Of a DNA stretch of 64,000 nucleotides, positions 42,654 to 50,824 are shown one piece after another. The first letter of the stretch is position 1. Every line of letters begins with the position of its first letter. The DNA is taken from NCBI RefSeq assembly GCF_009649075.1, contig NZ_CP045737.1, positions 2,852,001 through 2,916,000 on the forward strand. The letters are read 5' to 3'. The DNA comes from Aeromicrobium yanjiei. Lineage in GTDB: Bacteria > Actinomycetota > Actinomycetes > Propionibacteriales > Nocardioidaceae. The translations under genes and the position numbers were made by a program. A model generated the notes under the pieces. It had not been told where the DNA came from. It made no database searches and saw only the letters and a program-made list of their open reading frames with translations.

Positions 42654-43649
42654 ATGGTCCGACTCCGCCGCACGTCCCCGTCATCTCCCGGTTGGTCACG
42701 GGTCCGCCACGGGCGTGGGTTCCGCTACCTCGACGAGGACGGGCTGCCGCTCGAGCCCGAGCAGATCATGCGCTGCAAGCAGCTCGTCATCCCGCCGGCC
42801 TGGACCGAGGTGTGGATCTGCTCGGTGCCCAACGGTCACCTGCAGGCCGTCGGCACCGACGATGCGGGGCGCCGCCAGTATCTCTACCACCCGTATTGGC
42901 GCGAACGTCGCGACCAGGAGAAGTTCGCCCGCATGGAGGGCTTCGCGGCCGCCCTGCTCCAGAACCGCGCTGCGGCGCGGCGGGACCTCGGCGGCGACGA
43001 CATGTCGCTCGAGCGCGTGTCCGCGACCGCGTTCAGCCTGCTCGACCTCGGGATGTTCCGCATCGGCTCGGACCGGTACGTCGAGGAGAACGGCAGCTTC
43101 GGGCTCACCACGTTGCTCAAGCAGCACGTGCACCCCGAGGGACGCGGCCTCGGCTTCTCGTACGCCGCGAAGTCCGGGCAGCACGTCGAGGTGACCGTGC
43201 GCGACGAGCGGGTGCAGGCCGTGCTGGAGCAGCTGCGCCGCCGACGTGGCGGCGGTGACCGGCTGCTCGCGTACAAGAGCGGGCGACAGTGGAAGTGGCT
43301 CGACGCGACCGACGTCAACGCGTACGTCAAGGAGCGCCTCGGCCCCGACTACTCGGCCAAGGACTTCCGCACGTGGCGCGGCACCACGATCGCGGCACTC
43401 GCACTGGCCCGCTCCACCGCCACGTCGGCGACCGCTCGCAAGCGGGCCGCCGCTGCCGCGATGCGTGAGGTCTCCGAGCACCTCGGCAACACTCCCGCGG
43501 TCGCCCGCTCCTCATACGTCGACCCTCGCGTGGTCGACGAGTTCGAGAACGGCGTCACGGTGGGGGCCGAGCACCGACGCGTCGCGCCGGGCGCACCCAC
43601 GAGCCGTACTCTCGAGCGCCAGGTGCTCCGCCTCCTGCGCAACGCCTGA
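42654..43649 (+). CDS. DNA topoisomerase IB
   Basis: 331 residues, close to the usual bacterial/poxvirus-type length. The N-terminal part has GRGFRYLDEDGLPL and VIPPAWTEVWICSVPNGHLQA. The catalytic domain carries KSGQHVEV, YVKERLGPDYSAKDFRTWRGT and the nucleophile tyrosine in ARSSYVDPRVVDEF. It relaxes supercoils by a transient 3'-phosphotyrosyl bond without ATP. ATG 42654 is preferred; a TTG two codons earlier is the alternative. Convergent with the flavoprotein gene. Confidence 0.94.
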   Translation: MVRLRRTSPSSPGWSRVRHGRGFRYLDEDGLPLEPEQIMRCKQLVIPPAWTEVWICSVPNGHLQAVGTDDAGRRQYLYHPYWRERRDQEKFARMEGFAAALLQNRAAARRDLGGDDMSLERVSATAFSLLDLGMFRIGSDRYVEENGSFGLTTLLKQHVHPEGRGLGFSYAAKSGQHVEVTVRDERVQAVLEQLRRRRGGGDRLLAYKSGRQWKWLDATDVNAYVKERLGPDYSAKDFRTWRGTTIAALALARSTATSATARKRAAAAAMREVSEHLGNTPAVARSSYVDPRVVDEFENGVTVGAEHRRVAPGAPTSRTLERQVLRLLRNA

Positions 43650-43676
43650 CCCGACGACGGCCGCCACCCGGTCCGC

Positions 43677-43752
43677 GACTGGCGCAACCCGGACAAAATG
43701 AGACGGCGTGTCGTCCATTTTCGCGCCACTCGCGGTCGGGGTTGCGCCAGTC
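43677..43752. repeat. 76-bp nested inverted repeat between convergent genes
   Basis: The outer arms GACTGGCGCAACCC (43677-43690) and its exact complement (43739-43752) enclose AAAATG...CATTTT and an inner near-palindrome around ACGGCGTGTCGT. It may terminate both convergent transcripts. The arm (TGCGCCA(G/C)TC) and core (ACGGCGTGTCGT) sequences recur in the element at 61972-62087, so it appears to belong to a dispersed family. Confidence 0.75.
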
Positions 43753-43760
43753 GGGGTCGG

Positions 43761-45101
43761 TCAGAGGGCGGACTCGATCGCGCGCCAGAACGTCGGATAG
43801 GCGTAGATCGTGTTGGCGAGGGTGTCCACGGGGATCTCGGCGCGCACCGCGAACGCGAGCGCCGAGAGGGTCTCCCCGCCGTCCGGGCCCGCGCTGGTGG
43901 CGCCCACGATGACCCCCCGGTCGTCGTCGATGACCAGCTTGATGAGTCCCCGGTTGCCCGGGCCGTGGATGAACCCCCGGCTGCTGGCCGCCAGGTCGGT
44001 CGACCCGACCCGGACCGTGAGGCCCTGCTCGCGGGCCTGCTTCTCGGTGATCCCCACCGCCCCGATCTCCGGATCGGTGAACGTGACCCGCGGCAGGCTC
44101 GTGTCGTAGTCCGGCAGGTGCTCCCCGAGGATCGCCTTGGCGACACGCTCGGCCTGGTACATCGAGACGTGGGTGAACGCGCCGCGCCCCACGATGTCGC
44201 CGATCGCCCACAACCCGTCCGTGACCTGCATCGAGTCGTCGACCGTCAGGTGGTGGCCCGCCTCGACGCCCACACTCTCCAGGCCGATGTCGTCCAGACG
44301 GGACCGACGGCCGGCGGCGACCAGCACCCGCTCGGCCTCGTAGGTGACCACACCGCTCGTGACGTGGAAGACCTCGCCGTCGTGAGCCACGCCGTCGATC
44401 GTGATGCCGGCGTGGACGCCGATGCCCTCCGCCTCGAACACTGATGCGACGAGCTCGGACGACTCCGGCTCCTCGACCGCCAGGATGCGCTCGCCGACCT
44501 CCAGCACGGTCACCGCGGTGCCGAAGCGGGCAAAGGCCTGGGCCAGCTCGAGACCGATCGCCCCGCCGCCGATGACGATCAGCGACGCCGGCGCCGTCTC
44601 GGTCTCGAGGATCTCGCGGTTGGTCCAGAACGGGGTGCCGGCCAGGCCCTCGATCGGCGGCACCGCCGGCGTCGTGCCGGTGTTGAGCACGACCCCGCGC
44701 GAGGCGACGTAGGTGTCGTCGCCCACCGTGACCCGCCGCTCGCCGGCGAGGCGGCCGTGCCCGCGGACGAGCCGGGCCCCCGCGTCGGTGATGCGGTCGG
44801 CGGCGACGGTGTCGTCCCAGTCGTCGGTCGCCTCGTCGCGAATGCGTCGGGCCACGAGGGAGAAGTCCGGTGTCACCGAGGCCGAGCCGGCCAGCTCGTC
44901 GATCCGTCGAGCCTCCGCGAGGGCGTTCGCGGCCCGGATCAGCATCTTGGACGGGATGCAGCCCCAGTAGGGACACTCACCGCCGACGAGCTCGGCCTCG
45001 ACCGCGACGACGTCGAGACCCGCCTTCGCGAGGCGGGCGACGAGCGCCTCTCCACCGGGACCGAGACCGACCACCACGACATCGCACGCGATTTCTGCCA
45101 T
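43761..45101 (-). CDS. FAD-dependent pyridine nucleotide-disulfide oxidoreductase (dihydrolipoamide/mercuric reductase-like)
   Basis: 446 residues. FAD site VVVGLGPGGEALVARLAKAG, redox-active disulfide GGECPYWGCIPSK (CxxxxC), NAD site LIVIGGGAIGLELAQAFARFG, second FAD motif LWAIGDIVGRG, and the C-terminal dimerisation domain (FTDPEIGAVGITEKQA). The usual C-terminal His-Glu pair of lipoamide dehydrogenase (HxxPT/HAHPT) appears as YAYPTFW at the end, so it is not a classical lipoamide dehydrogenase. The substrate is unknown. GAGGATGGGG precedes the ATG. Confidence 0.9.
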   Translation of the reverse strand: MAEIACDVVVVGLGPGGEALVARLAKAGLDVVAVEAELVGGECPYWGCIPSKMLIRAANALAEARRIDELAGSASVTPDFSLVARRIRDEATDDWDDTVAADRITDAGARLVRGHGRLAGERRVTVGDDTYVASRGVVLNTGTTPAVPPIEGLAGTPFWTNREILETETAPASLIVIGGGAIGLELAQAFARFGTAVTVLEVGERILAVEEPESSELVASVFEAEGIGVHAGITIDGVAHDGEVFHVTSGVVTYEAERVLVAAGRRSRLDDIGLESVGVEAGHHLTVDDSMQVTDGLWAIGDIVGRGAFTHVSMYQAERVAKAILGEHLPDYDTSLPRVTFTDPEIGAVGITEKQAREQGLTVRVGSTDLAASSRGFIHGPGNRGLIKLVIDDDRGVIVGATSAGPDGGETLSALAFAVRAEIPVDTLANTIYAYPTFWRAIESAL

Positions 45102-45163
45102 GCCCCATCCTCAGTCATGAGGACGACGATGGCCACAGGTCGAGGACAGGACGCCCCGGAGAG

Positions 45164-45655
45164 CTACCTCTCGGCGCTCGTGCGGTCGGCGGCCGCGGTC
45201 CGGTCGCGGGGCTCGCGCCACTTCACGATGCTGTAGACCAGCAGCACCAGCGCGGCCACGGCCGAGGTCCACAGGCCGAGCGCGGTGCCCCACCCGGCGG
45301 CGGGGAGCTCGGGCCCGAAGCCCACGCCGAGGATCTCGAACTCGGGGATGTCGGGCTTCACCCACCACACGGCGCCGAGGAACACGAGCCACAGCACGCC
45401 GAGGACGCTGACGAAGATGCGGGGCCAGGTCGCGACGCCGAACTTGGCGGCGTCGATCGCCTTGCGCTCCAGCGGGTCGAGCAGCTTCTGCGCCCAGACG
45501 TAGTGACGTGACAACAGGGCGACACCGGCCACCACGACGATCGTGCCCGGTCCCGGCAAGGGCCACAGCACAGCGCCGAGCGCGATGAGGATCCAGCCGA
45601 GGACCTCGGTGCCCGTGCGCTGGGACCAGCCCTTCAACCTGGTTCCGACGCTCAT
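45164..45655 (-). CDS. TIGR02611-family (PGPGW) membrane protein
   Basis: 163 residues. Two N-terminal hydrophobic segments flank the signature LWPLPGPGTIVVVAGVALLS. Two more membrane segments follow (FVSVLGVLWLVFLGAVWWV and the C-terminal ALGLWTSAVAALVLLVYSI). The function is not known. ATG 45655 is chosen over 45673: CAGACT stands at -12 to -7 of this ATG, the same hexamer as before the acylase gene, suggesting a leaderless mRNA. Confidence 0.82.
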   Translation of the reverse strand: MSVGTRLKGWSQRTGTEVLGWILIALGAVLWPLPGPGTIVVVAGVALLSRHYVWAQKLLDPLERKAIDAAKFGVATWPRIFVSVLGVLWLVFLGAVWWVKPDIPEFEILGVGFGPELPAAGWGTALGLWTSAVAALVLLVYSIVKWREPRDRTAAADRTSAER

Positions 45656-45723
45656 GAGAACAGTCTGCCGCATCGTCTGAACTCAGATGGCGCAACCCTG
45701 CGGCCCCCGGTTGACTTGTCGCC

Positions 45724-47031
45724 GTGAACATCGCATCCTCCCTCCTCGGGCTCGCCGAGGAGACTCTCGGCCTGCCCCTGCCCATCCGTCTGCGGGCGTG
45801 GGACGGCAGCGAGGCCGGCGTGCCCGGCGCTCCGGTCGTGGTCATCCGCAGCAAGCGCGCCCTGCGCCACGTGATCTGGAAGCCCGGCGAGCTCGGTGTC
45901 GCGCGGGCGTACGTCCAGGGCGACCTGGACGTCGAGGGCGATCTCGGGGACGGTCTGCGCGCGATGTGGGACGCGGTGCGCGACGCCCGGGTCGCCGACG
46001 CCTCGGCCGGTCGGCCGCGGATCGGGCCACGGCAGCTGCTCAAGGGGGCAGCCCTCGCCGTACGCCTGGGAGCGATCGGCCCGCGTCCGCCCGCTCCGGC
46101 CGCCGAGTCCGTCCTGACCGGCGAGCTGCACAGCAAGGAGCGCGACCAGGCGGCGATCTCGCACCACTACGACCTGTCGAACGACTTCTACGAGCTGATC
46201 CTCGACCCGCACATGGCCTACTCCAGTGGCTTCCACCACACGCCGGGGATGACGCTCGAGGAGGCCCAGACGGCCAAGCTGCACCTGATCTGCCGCAAGC
46301 TCGGCCTCGAGCCGGGCATGAAGATGGTCGACATCGGCTCGGGGTGGGGCTCGCTGACGCTCTTCGCGGCCGAGCACTACGGCGTCCACGTGACCGGAGT
46401 GACCCTGTCGGTCGAGCAGCGCGACTACGTCATGGCCAAGGCGGCCGACCGCGGTCTCGCCGACCGGGTCGACGTCAGCCTGCGCCACTTCCGCGATCTC
46501 GAGGCCTCGGGCGTGCGCGACGGGCAGGTGGACGCGATCGCGTCGGTCGAGATGGGCGAGCACGTGGGTGACGCCGAGTACGTCGTCTTCGTCGACTCGA
46601 TCCACCGTTATCTGCGCCCCGGTGGCCGGGCGCTGATCCAGCAGATGTCCCGCAGCAACGACGCCCCCGGCGACAGCCCGGGCGGCGGCCCGTTCATCGA
46701 GACCTACATCGCCCCCGACATGCACATGAAGCCGTTGGCCAGGACGATCGGGCTGATCGCGGCGTCGGGCCTGGAGATCCGCGACGTGCAGGCGATGCGT
46801 GAGCACTACCCACAGACGGTCGCGGGGTGGGCCGCCCGCCTCGAGGAGAGCTGGGACCGCGCGGTCAAGCTGATCGGCGAGGAGAGCGCGCGGGTGTGGC
46901 GCCTGTACCTCGTCGGCGGGGCGCTGGCGTTCGAGGAGAACCGCATGGGCGTCGACCAGATCCTGGCCGTCAAGCCGTCTCGCCGCGGCGTCAGCGGGAT
47001 GCCGGCCTCTCCCCTGGCGTGGCTGCCGTGA
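45724..47031 (+). CDS. Cyclopropane-fatty-acyl-phospholipid synthase-family methyltransferase
   Basis: 435 residues from GTG 45724. An N-terminal lipid-binding region (~1-110) precedes the SAM-binding core: ISHHYDLSNDFYELILDPHMAYSSG typed CFA motif (HHYDLSNDFY), VDIGSGWGSLTLFAA, VTGVTLSVEQ and ASVEMGEHVG. It transfers a methyl or methylene from SAM to unsaturated acyl chains of membrane phospholipids. In actinobacteria such genes commonly pair with the DUF1295 gene found directly downstream. Whether the product is a cyclopropane or a 10-methyl acid cannot be read. No FAD-binding TmsA homologue is in the window. Confidence 0.92.
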   Translation: MNIASSLLGLAEETLGLPLPIRLRAWDGSEAGVPGAPVVVIRSKRALRHVIWKPGELGVARAYVQGDLDVEGDLGDGLRAMWDAVRDARVADASAGRPRIGPRQLLKGAALAVRLGAIGPRPPAPAAESVLTGELHSKERDQAAISHHYDLSNDFYELILDPHMAYSSGFHHTPGMTLEEAQTAKLHLICRKLGLEPGMKMVDIGSGWGSLTLFAAEHYGVHVTGVTLSVEQRDYVMAKAADRGLADRVDVSLRHFRDLEASGVRDGQVDAIASVEMGEHVGDAEYVVFVDSIHRYLRPGGRALIQQMSRSNDAPGDSPGGGPFIETYIAPDMHMKPLARTIGLIAASGLEIRDVQAMREHYPQTVAGWAARLEESWDRAVKLIGEESARVWRLYLVGGALAFEENRMGVDQILAVKPSRRGVSGMPASPLAWLP

Positions 47032-47852
47032 TCCCCAACGACCTGTCGCAGACAGCCGCCACCGCGGCGGCGTGCCTCGGTGCCCTGCTGGTCTTCATGG
47101 GCCTCGGCCTGGCGTACGCACTTCGCCGCCGGCTGCTCTCGATCGTCGACACGCTGTGGGGCCTCGGCTTCGTCGTCGTCGCGACGGTCGCCGCGATCGT
47201 CTCCCTCGGCGGCAGCGGCGGGACCGTCCAGCGCTGGATCGTGCTGGTGATGGTCGCGGTCTGGGGCCTGCGCCTCGCGTGGCACGTCGGCGGGCGCAAC
47301 CACGGCACGGGCGAGGACCCCCGCTACGCGGATCTGCTCGAGCAGGGTGAGCAGAAGGGCCGGTCCTTCACCCGGACGGCCGTGACCCGGGTGTTCGTGC
47401 CGCAGGGCGTCGCGATGTTCATCGTCTCGGCCCCGCTCATCGTCGGTCCCAACAACGAGCGCATGTCGCTGCCGCTGACCGTCGCAGGCGTGCTGGTCTG
47501 GGCCGTCGGGCTGTTCTTCGAGGCCGTCGGCGACGCGCAGCTCAAGGCGTACAAGCGTGATCCGGCTCACCAGGGCAAGATCATGGACACGGGCCTGTGG
47601 AGCCTGACCCGCCACCCGAACTACTTCGGCGATGCGTGCGTCTGGTGGGGCCTGGGACTCGTGGGGGCGGGCTCGTGGCCCGGCCTGGTCGCGCTGATCG
47701 GGCCGGCCGTCATGACGTACTCACTGGTCAACGTCACCGGCGCCAAGCTCAACGAGAAGAGCCAGCGCAGGAAGCCGGGCTGGGACGACTACGCCCGGCG
47801 CACCAGCTACTTCGTCCCGCGGAAGCCGAGGCCGCCTGCGGCCGAGCGCTGA
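47028..47852 (+). CDS. DUF1295 membrane protein (steroid 5-alpha-reductase/ICMT-like)
   Basis: 274 residues, GTG overlapping the upstream stop by 4 bp. Six or seven membrane segments are visible. The C-terminal NADPH/SAM-binding signature is LWSLTRHPNYFGDACVWWGLGL, followed by the YARRTSYFVP ending typical of DUF1295. It probably modifies lipids made by the coupled methyltransferase, for instance as a reductase (inference). The last codons lie within a 43-bp sequence that is repeated 84 bp downstream. Confidence 0.88.
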   Translation: MIPNDLSQTAATAAACLGALLVFMGLGLAYALRRRLLSIVDTLWGLGFVVVATVAAIVSLGGSGGTVQRWIVLVMVAVWGLRLAWHVGGRNHGTGEDPRYADLLEQGEQKGRSFTRTAVTRVFVPQGVAMFIVSAPLIVGPNNERMSLPLTVAGVLVWAVGLFFEAVGDAQLKAYKRDPAHQGKIMDTGLWSLTRHPNYFGDACVWWGLGLVGAGSWPGLVALIGPAVMTYSLVNVTGAKLNEKSQRRKPGWDDYARRTSYFVPRKPRPPAAER

Positions 47853-47947
47853 CGCGCGCCAGCGCAGCGTGAGCGTGCGCGGCGCAGCCGCCTCCTGCGA
47901 GGCGGGAAGCCGAGGCCGCCTGCGGCCGAGCGCTGACGCGCGCCAGC
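47821..47947. repeat. 43-bp direct repeat duplicating the 3' end of the DUF1295 gene
   Basis: A 43-bp sequence at 47821-47863, covering the last codons and stop of the DUF1295 gene, is repeated exactly at 47905-47947. Both copies begin GGAAGCCGAGGCCGCC and end GACGCGCGCCAGC. The offset is 84 bp. The repeat ends 13 bp before the 3' end of the convergent DtxR-family gene. It looks like a local tandem duplication with a diverged middle. Internal inverted repeats such as GGCCGCCTGCGGCC may form hairpins that terminate transcription. Confidence 0.85.
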
Positions 47948-47960
47948 CTGGGCCCGTTGC

Positions 47961-48650
47961 TCAGGCCGAGACGAAGATGTGGGCGGCTGCCTCGGCGTCG
48001 ATCTCCGCGGTCTCGCCCTGGCGGGCGACGATCACGCCGTCGTGCCCCCGCGAGACGAGGACGTCGTTGCCGGGCAGCGCGCCGACGCGGCGCAGCACCG
48101 ACATGACCTCGATGTCCTTCTGCAGCTCCTCCGCGATGCGGCGGACGACCAGGCGGACCGGCTCGGCCGCGCCCCGCACCGCACCCGTCATCGACTGCAC
48201 GCCGGTGAGGAACTGGGCCGGCACCTCGGCCTCGCCGAGCTCGGCCAGGCCCGGGATCGGGTTGCCGTAGGGGGACTCGGTCGGGTGCTCGAGGATCTCG
48301 ACGAGGCGACGCTCGACCTGCTCGGACATCACGTGCTCCCAGCGGCACGCCTCCTCGTGGACGAACTCGATCTCCAGACCGATGACGTCGATCAGCAGGC
48401 GCTCCGCGAGACGGTGCTTGCGCATCACGCGGGTCGCGAGCTGGCGTCCCTTCTCGGACAGCTCGAGGTGGCGGTCGCCCTCGACGGCCAGCAGACCGTC
48501 ACGCTCCATGCGCGCCACGGTCTGGGACACGGTCGGTCCGCTCTGGTGCAGGCGTTCGGCGATGCGCGCCCGCAGGGGCACGATGCCTTCCTCCTCCAGC
48601 TCGTAGACGGTGCGTAGATACATCTCGGTGGTGTCGATCAGCTCGCTCAC
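47961..48650 (-). CDS. DtxR/IdeR-family metal-dependent transcriptional regulator
   Basis: 229 residues. The N-terminal winged helix (TTEMYLRTVYELEEEGIVPLRARIAERLHQSGPTV region) is followed by the metal-binding dimerisation domain and an SH3-like FeoA domain (~150-225). The primary metal site residues of DtxR can be aligned: the N-terminal Met of DTTEMYL and Cys-Glu-His in EEACRWEHVM. The Cys points to the iron-dependent IdeR/DtxR branch rather than MntR. The ancillary site residues HRLAERLL are also present. It should repress iron uptake genes when iron is replete. GACAAT at -12 to -7 of GTG 48650 suggests a leaderless mRNA. Confidence 0.92.
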   Translation of the reverse strand: MSELIDTTEMYLRTVYELEEEGIVPLRARIAERLHQSGPTVSQTVARMERDGLLAVEGDRHLELSEKGRQLATRVMRKHRLAERLLIDVIGLEIEFVHEEACRWEHVMSEQVERRLVEILEHPTESPYGNPIPGLAELGEAEVPAQFLTGVQSMTGAVRGAAEPVRLVVRRIAEELQKDIEVMSVLRRVGALPGNDVLVSRGHDGVIVARQGETAEIDAEAAAHIFVSA

Positions 48651-48705
48651 ACGTCCATTGTCCCACGTCGGGCACACTGCTCGATCACGCCGCAGAATGG
48701 AGCGC

Positions 48706-50061
48706 ATGCCGACGTCAGTCATGTGGTTCCGCACCGATCTGCGCCTCCACGACCAGCCCGCCCTGCGCGCCGCGATCGAGGAGGGCCGCGACGGTGTCGT
48801 GCCGCTGCTGGTGCTGGACGACCGCTACTGGGGACCCGGAGCGTCGACCCGGCAGGCGTACCTCGTGCGCCTGATCGGCGACTTCGCCGACCGCATCGGC
48901 GGCCTGCACCTCGTGCACGGCGACCCGGTCACCGAGGTGCTCCGGGTGGCTCGGCAGGTCGACGCCTCCTCGGTGCACGTGTCGGCCGACTTCACGCCGA
49001 TGGGCGCGGAGCGCGACCGGGACGTCGAGGCAGCCCTGGCCGACCACGACATCCCGCTCGTCCGCACCGGGTCGCCGTACGCGGTCTCGCCGGGTCGGGT
49101 GGCCAAGGACGACGGCACCGGCTACCGGGTGTTCACCCCGTTCTTCCGCGCATGGCAGGAGCACGGGTGGCGACAGCCCGCCGACGCCCCCGACGACGTC
49201 CCGTGGCTGCGGTCCGACGGCGGGACGGCCCGGCTCCCCGAGGCGACCGTGCCCGAGGGGATGACGCTCCCGCCGCACGGGGAGGACGCGGCCCGGGCCA
49301 GATGGGCCGAGTTCCTCGCCGACGACGTCGCGGACTACGCCTCGGCACGCGATCTCCCGGGTCCGGACCGCACGTCGCACATGTCCGTCCACCTCAAGTG
49401 GGGCACGATCCATCCGCGCACGATGCTGGCCGATCTGGCGCCCCTGCGCTCCGAGGGCGCAGCCGCGTACGCGCGCGAGCTCGCCTTCCGGGAGTTCTAC
49501 GCCGACGTGCTCCACCAGCGACCGGACTCCACCTTCGGCTACTACAACCGGGCGTTCGAGCAGATGCGGTACGACGAGCCCGGCGGCGACCTCGAGGCCT
49601 GGAAGGCCGGCCGCACCGGCATCCCCATCGTCGACGCCGGGATGCGACAGCTGCGCGGCGAGGGCTGGGTGCACAACCGGGTGCGGATGATCGTCGCGAG
49701 CTTCCTCGTCAAGGATCTGCACCTGGAGTGGCAGCACGGGGCCCGGCACTTCCTCGACCTGCTCGTCGACGCCGATCTCGCGTCCAACCAGCACGGTTGG
49801 CAGTGGGTCGCCGGATCCGGCACGGACGCCTCGCCGTACTTCCGGATCTTCAACCCCATGACGCAGGGCAAGAAGTTCGACCCCGACGGCCAGTACGTGC
49901 GCCGCTGGGTGCCCGAGCTCGCCGACGTGCCTGCCAGGCACGTGCACACCCCGTGGGAGATGGCCGAGCCGCCGGCCGACTATCCCGCACCGATCGTCGA
50001 CCACGCCGAGGAACGACGCGAGTCCCTGCGGCGCTACGAGGAGATCAGGCCGGGTCGGTAG
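48706..50061 (+). CDS. phr: Deoxyribodipyrimidine photolyase (cryptochrome/photolyase family)
   Basis: 451 residues. The alpha/beta antenna-binding domain starts MWFRTDLRLHDQPAL. The FAD-binding domain contains HLKWGTIHPRTML, ELAFREFYADVL, GIPIVDAGMRQLRGEGWVHNRVRM and the strongly conserved NQHGWQWVAGSGTDASPYFRIFNP. The Trp residues needed for flavin photoreduction (WVHNR, WQW) and the Asn/Asp FAD contacts are present. It repairs cyclobutane pyrimidine dimers with blue light. ATG 48706 is preferred over ATG 48697, with CAGAAT at -13 to -8. Confidence 0.95.
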   Translation: MPTSVMWFRTDLRLHDQPALRAAIEEGRDGVVPLLVLDDRYWGPGASTRQAYLVRLIGDFADRIGGLHLVHGDPVTEVLRVARQVDASSVHVSADFTPMGAERDRDVEAALADHDIPLVRTGSPYAVSPGRVAKDDGTGYRVFTPFFRAWQEHGWRQPADAPDDVPWLRSDGGTARLPEATVPEGMTLPPHGEDAARARWAEFLADDVADYASARDLPGPDRTSHMSVHLKWGTIHPRTMLADLAPLRSEGAAAYARELAFREFYADVLHQRPDSTFGYYNRAFEQMRYDEPGGDLEAWKAGRTGIPIVDAGMRQLRGEGWVHNRVRMIVASFLVKDLHLEWQHGARHFLDLLVDADLASNQHGWQWVAGSGTDASPYFRIFNPMTQGKKFDPDGQYVRRWVPELADVPARHVHTPWEMAEPPADYPAPIVDHAEERRESLRRYEEIRPGR

Positions 50062-50072
50062 GGTCGGGCCCC

Positions 50073-50777
50073 ATGGTGACGATCCCGGCACAGTTCAACG
50101 GACCCGACCACTCCGGCAACGGCGGCTACGTCGCCGGACTCATCGCGCAGGAGGTGGGGACCGGGCCGGTCACCTCGACGCTGCGCATCCCCCCGCCGCT
50201 CGACGTCCCTCTGAGCTGGGAGCGCGAGGGCGACCACGTGCGCCTGCTGACCGCCGGCGGCGCCGTCGTCGGCGAGGCCGGACCGGGAGAGCTCGGGTCC
50301 GACGTCCCCGCGATGCCGTCCGCCGCGGAGGCCACGACCGGCCTCGCGGCGTACCCCGGCTTCGACCACCACCCGTTCGACCGCTGCTTCACGTGCGGCA
50401 CCGCTCGCGGCGATGGCGACGGGCTGCGCCTGTTCACCGGTCCGTTCGCCGAGGGCCGCACCGCGGGGCCGTGGGTCCCCGACGCCGCCTTCGCCGCGGA
50501 GGACGGTCTCCTGGACGTCCCGACGACGTGGGCGGCCCTCGACTGCCCCGGCGGGTGGGCCGCCGACTTCACCCGTCAGACGATGGTGCTGGGCCGGATG
50601 ACCGCCGAGGTGCTGCGCCGTCCCCGCGCCGGAGAGTCGCTCATCGCGACCGGAGAGCTCTTCGGGACGAGTGGGCGCAAGTTCTTCACGGGCACCGCGC
50701 TGTACGCCCTGGACGGCGAGCTGCTGGGTCGCGCGGAGCAGGTCTGGATCCAGATCGACGTCACCTCGTTCGGCTGA
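50073..50777 (+). CDS. Hotdog-fold thioesterase-like protein
   Basis: 234 residues. The first ~90 residues (NGPDHSGNGGYVAGLIA) and the second half (AALDCPGGWAADF) look like the two hotdog modules of acyl-CoA thioesterase-like proteins. A CFTCGTARGDGDGLRLF motif sits between them and could bind metal or be structural. Catalytic residues are not assignable with certainty. It starts 11 bp after the photolyase stop and may be cotranscribed. TAGGGT lies 8 bp before the ATG. Confidence 0.7.
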   Translation: MVTIPAQFNGPDHSGNGGYVAGLIAQEVGTGPVTSTLRIPPPLDVPLSWEREGDHVRLLTAGGAVVGEAGPGELGSDVPAMPSAAEATTGLAAYPGFDHHPFDRCFTCGTARGDGDGLRLFTGPFAEGRTAGPWVPDAAFAAEDGLLDVPTTWAALDCPGGWAADFTRQTMVLGRMTAEVLRRPRAGESLIATGELFGTSGRKFFTGTALYALDGELLGRAEQVWIQIDVTSFG

Positions 50778-50824
50778 GCGCTTGCTGAGGCGAAGCCGTG
50801 GGAGCGGGCGTAACGTGACCTGAC

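Noticed and set aside
43761-45101. Lipoamide dehydrogenase or mercuric reductase
   Set aside because: The redox CxxxxC is present but the C-terminal HPT motif and mercury-binding cysteines are not, so only the broader flavoprotein family is claimed.
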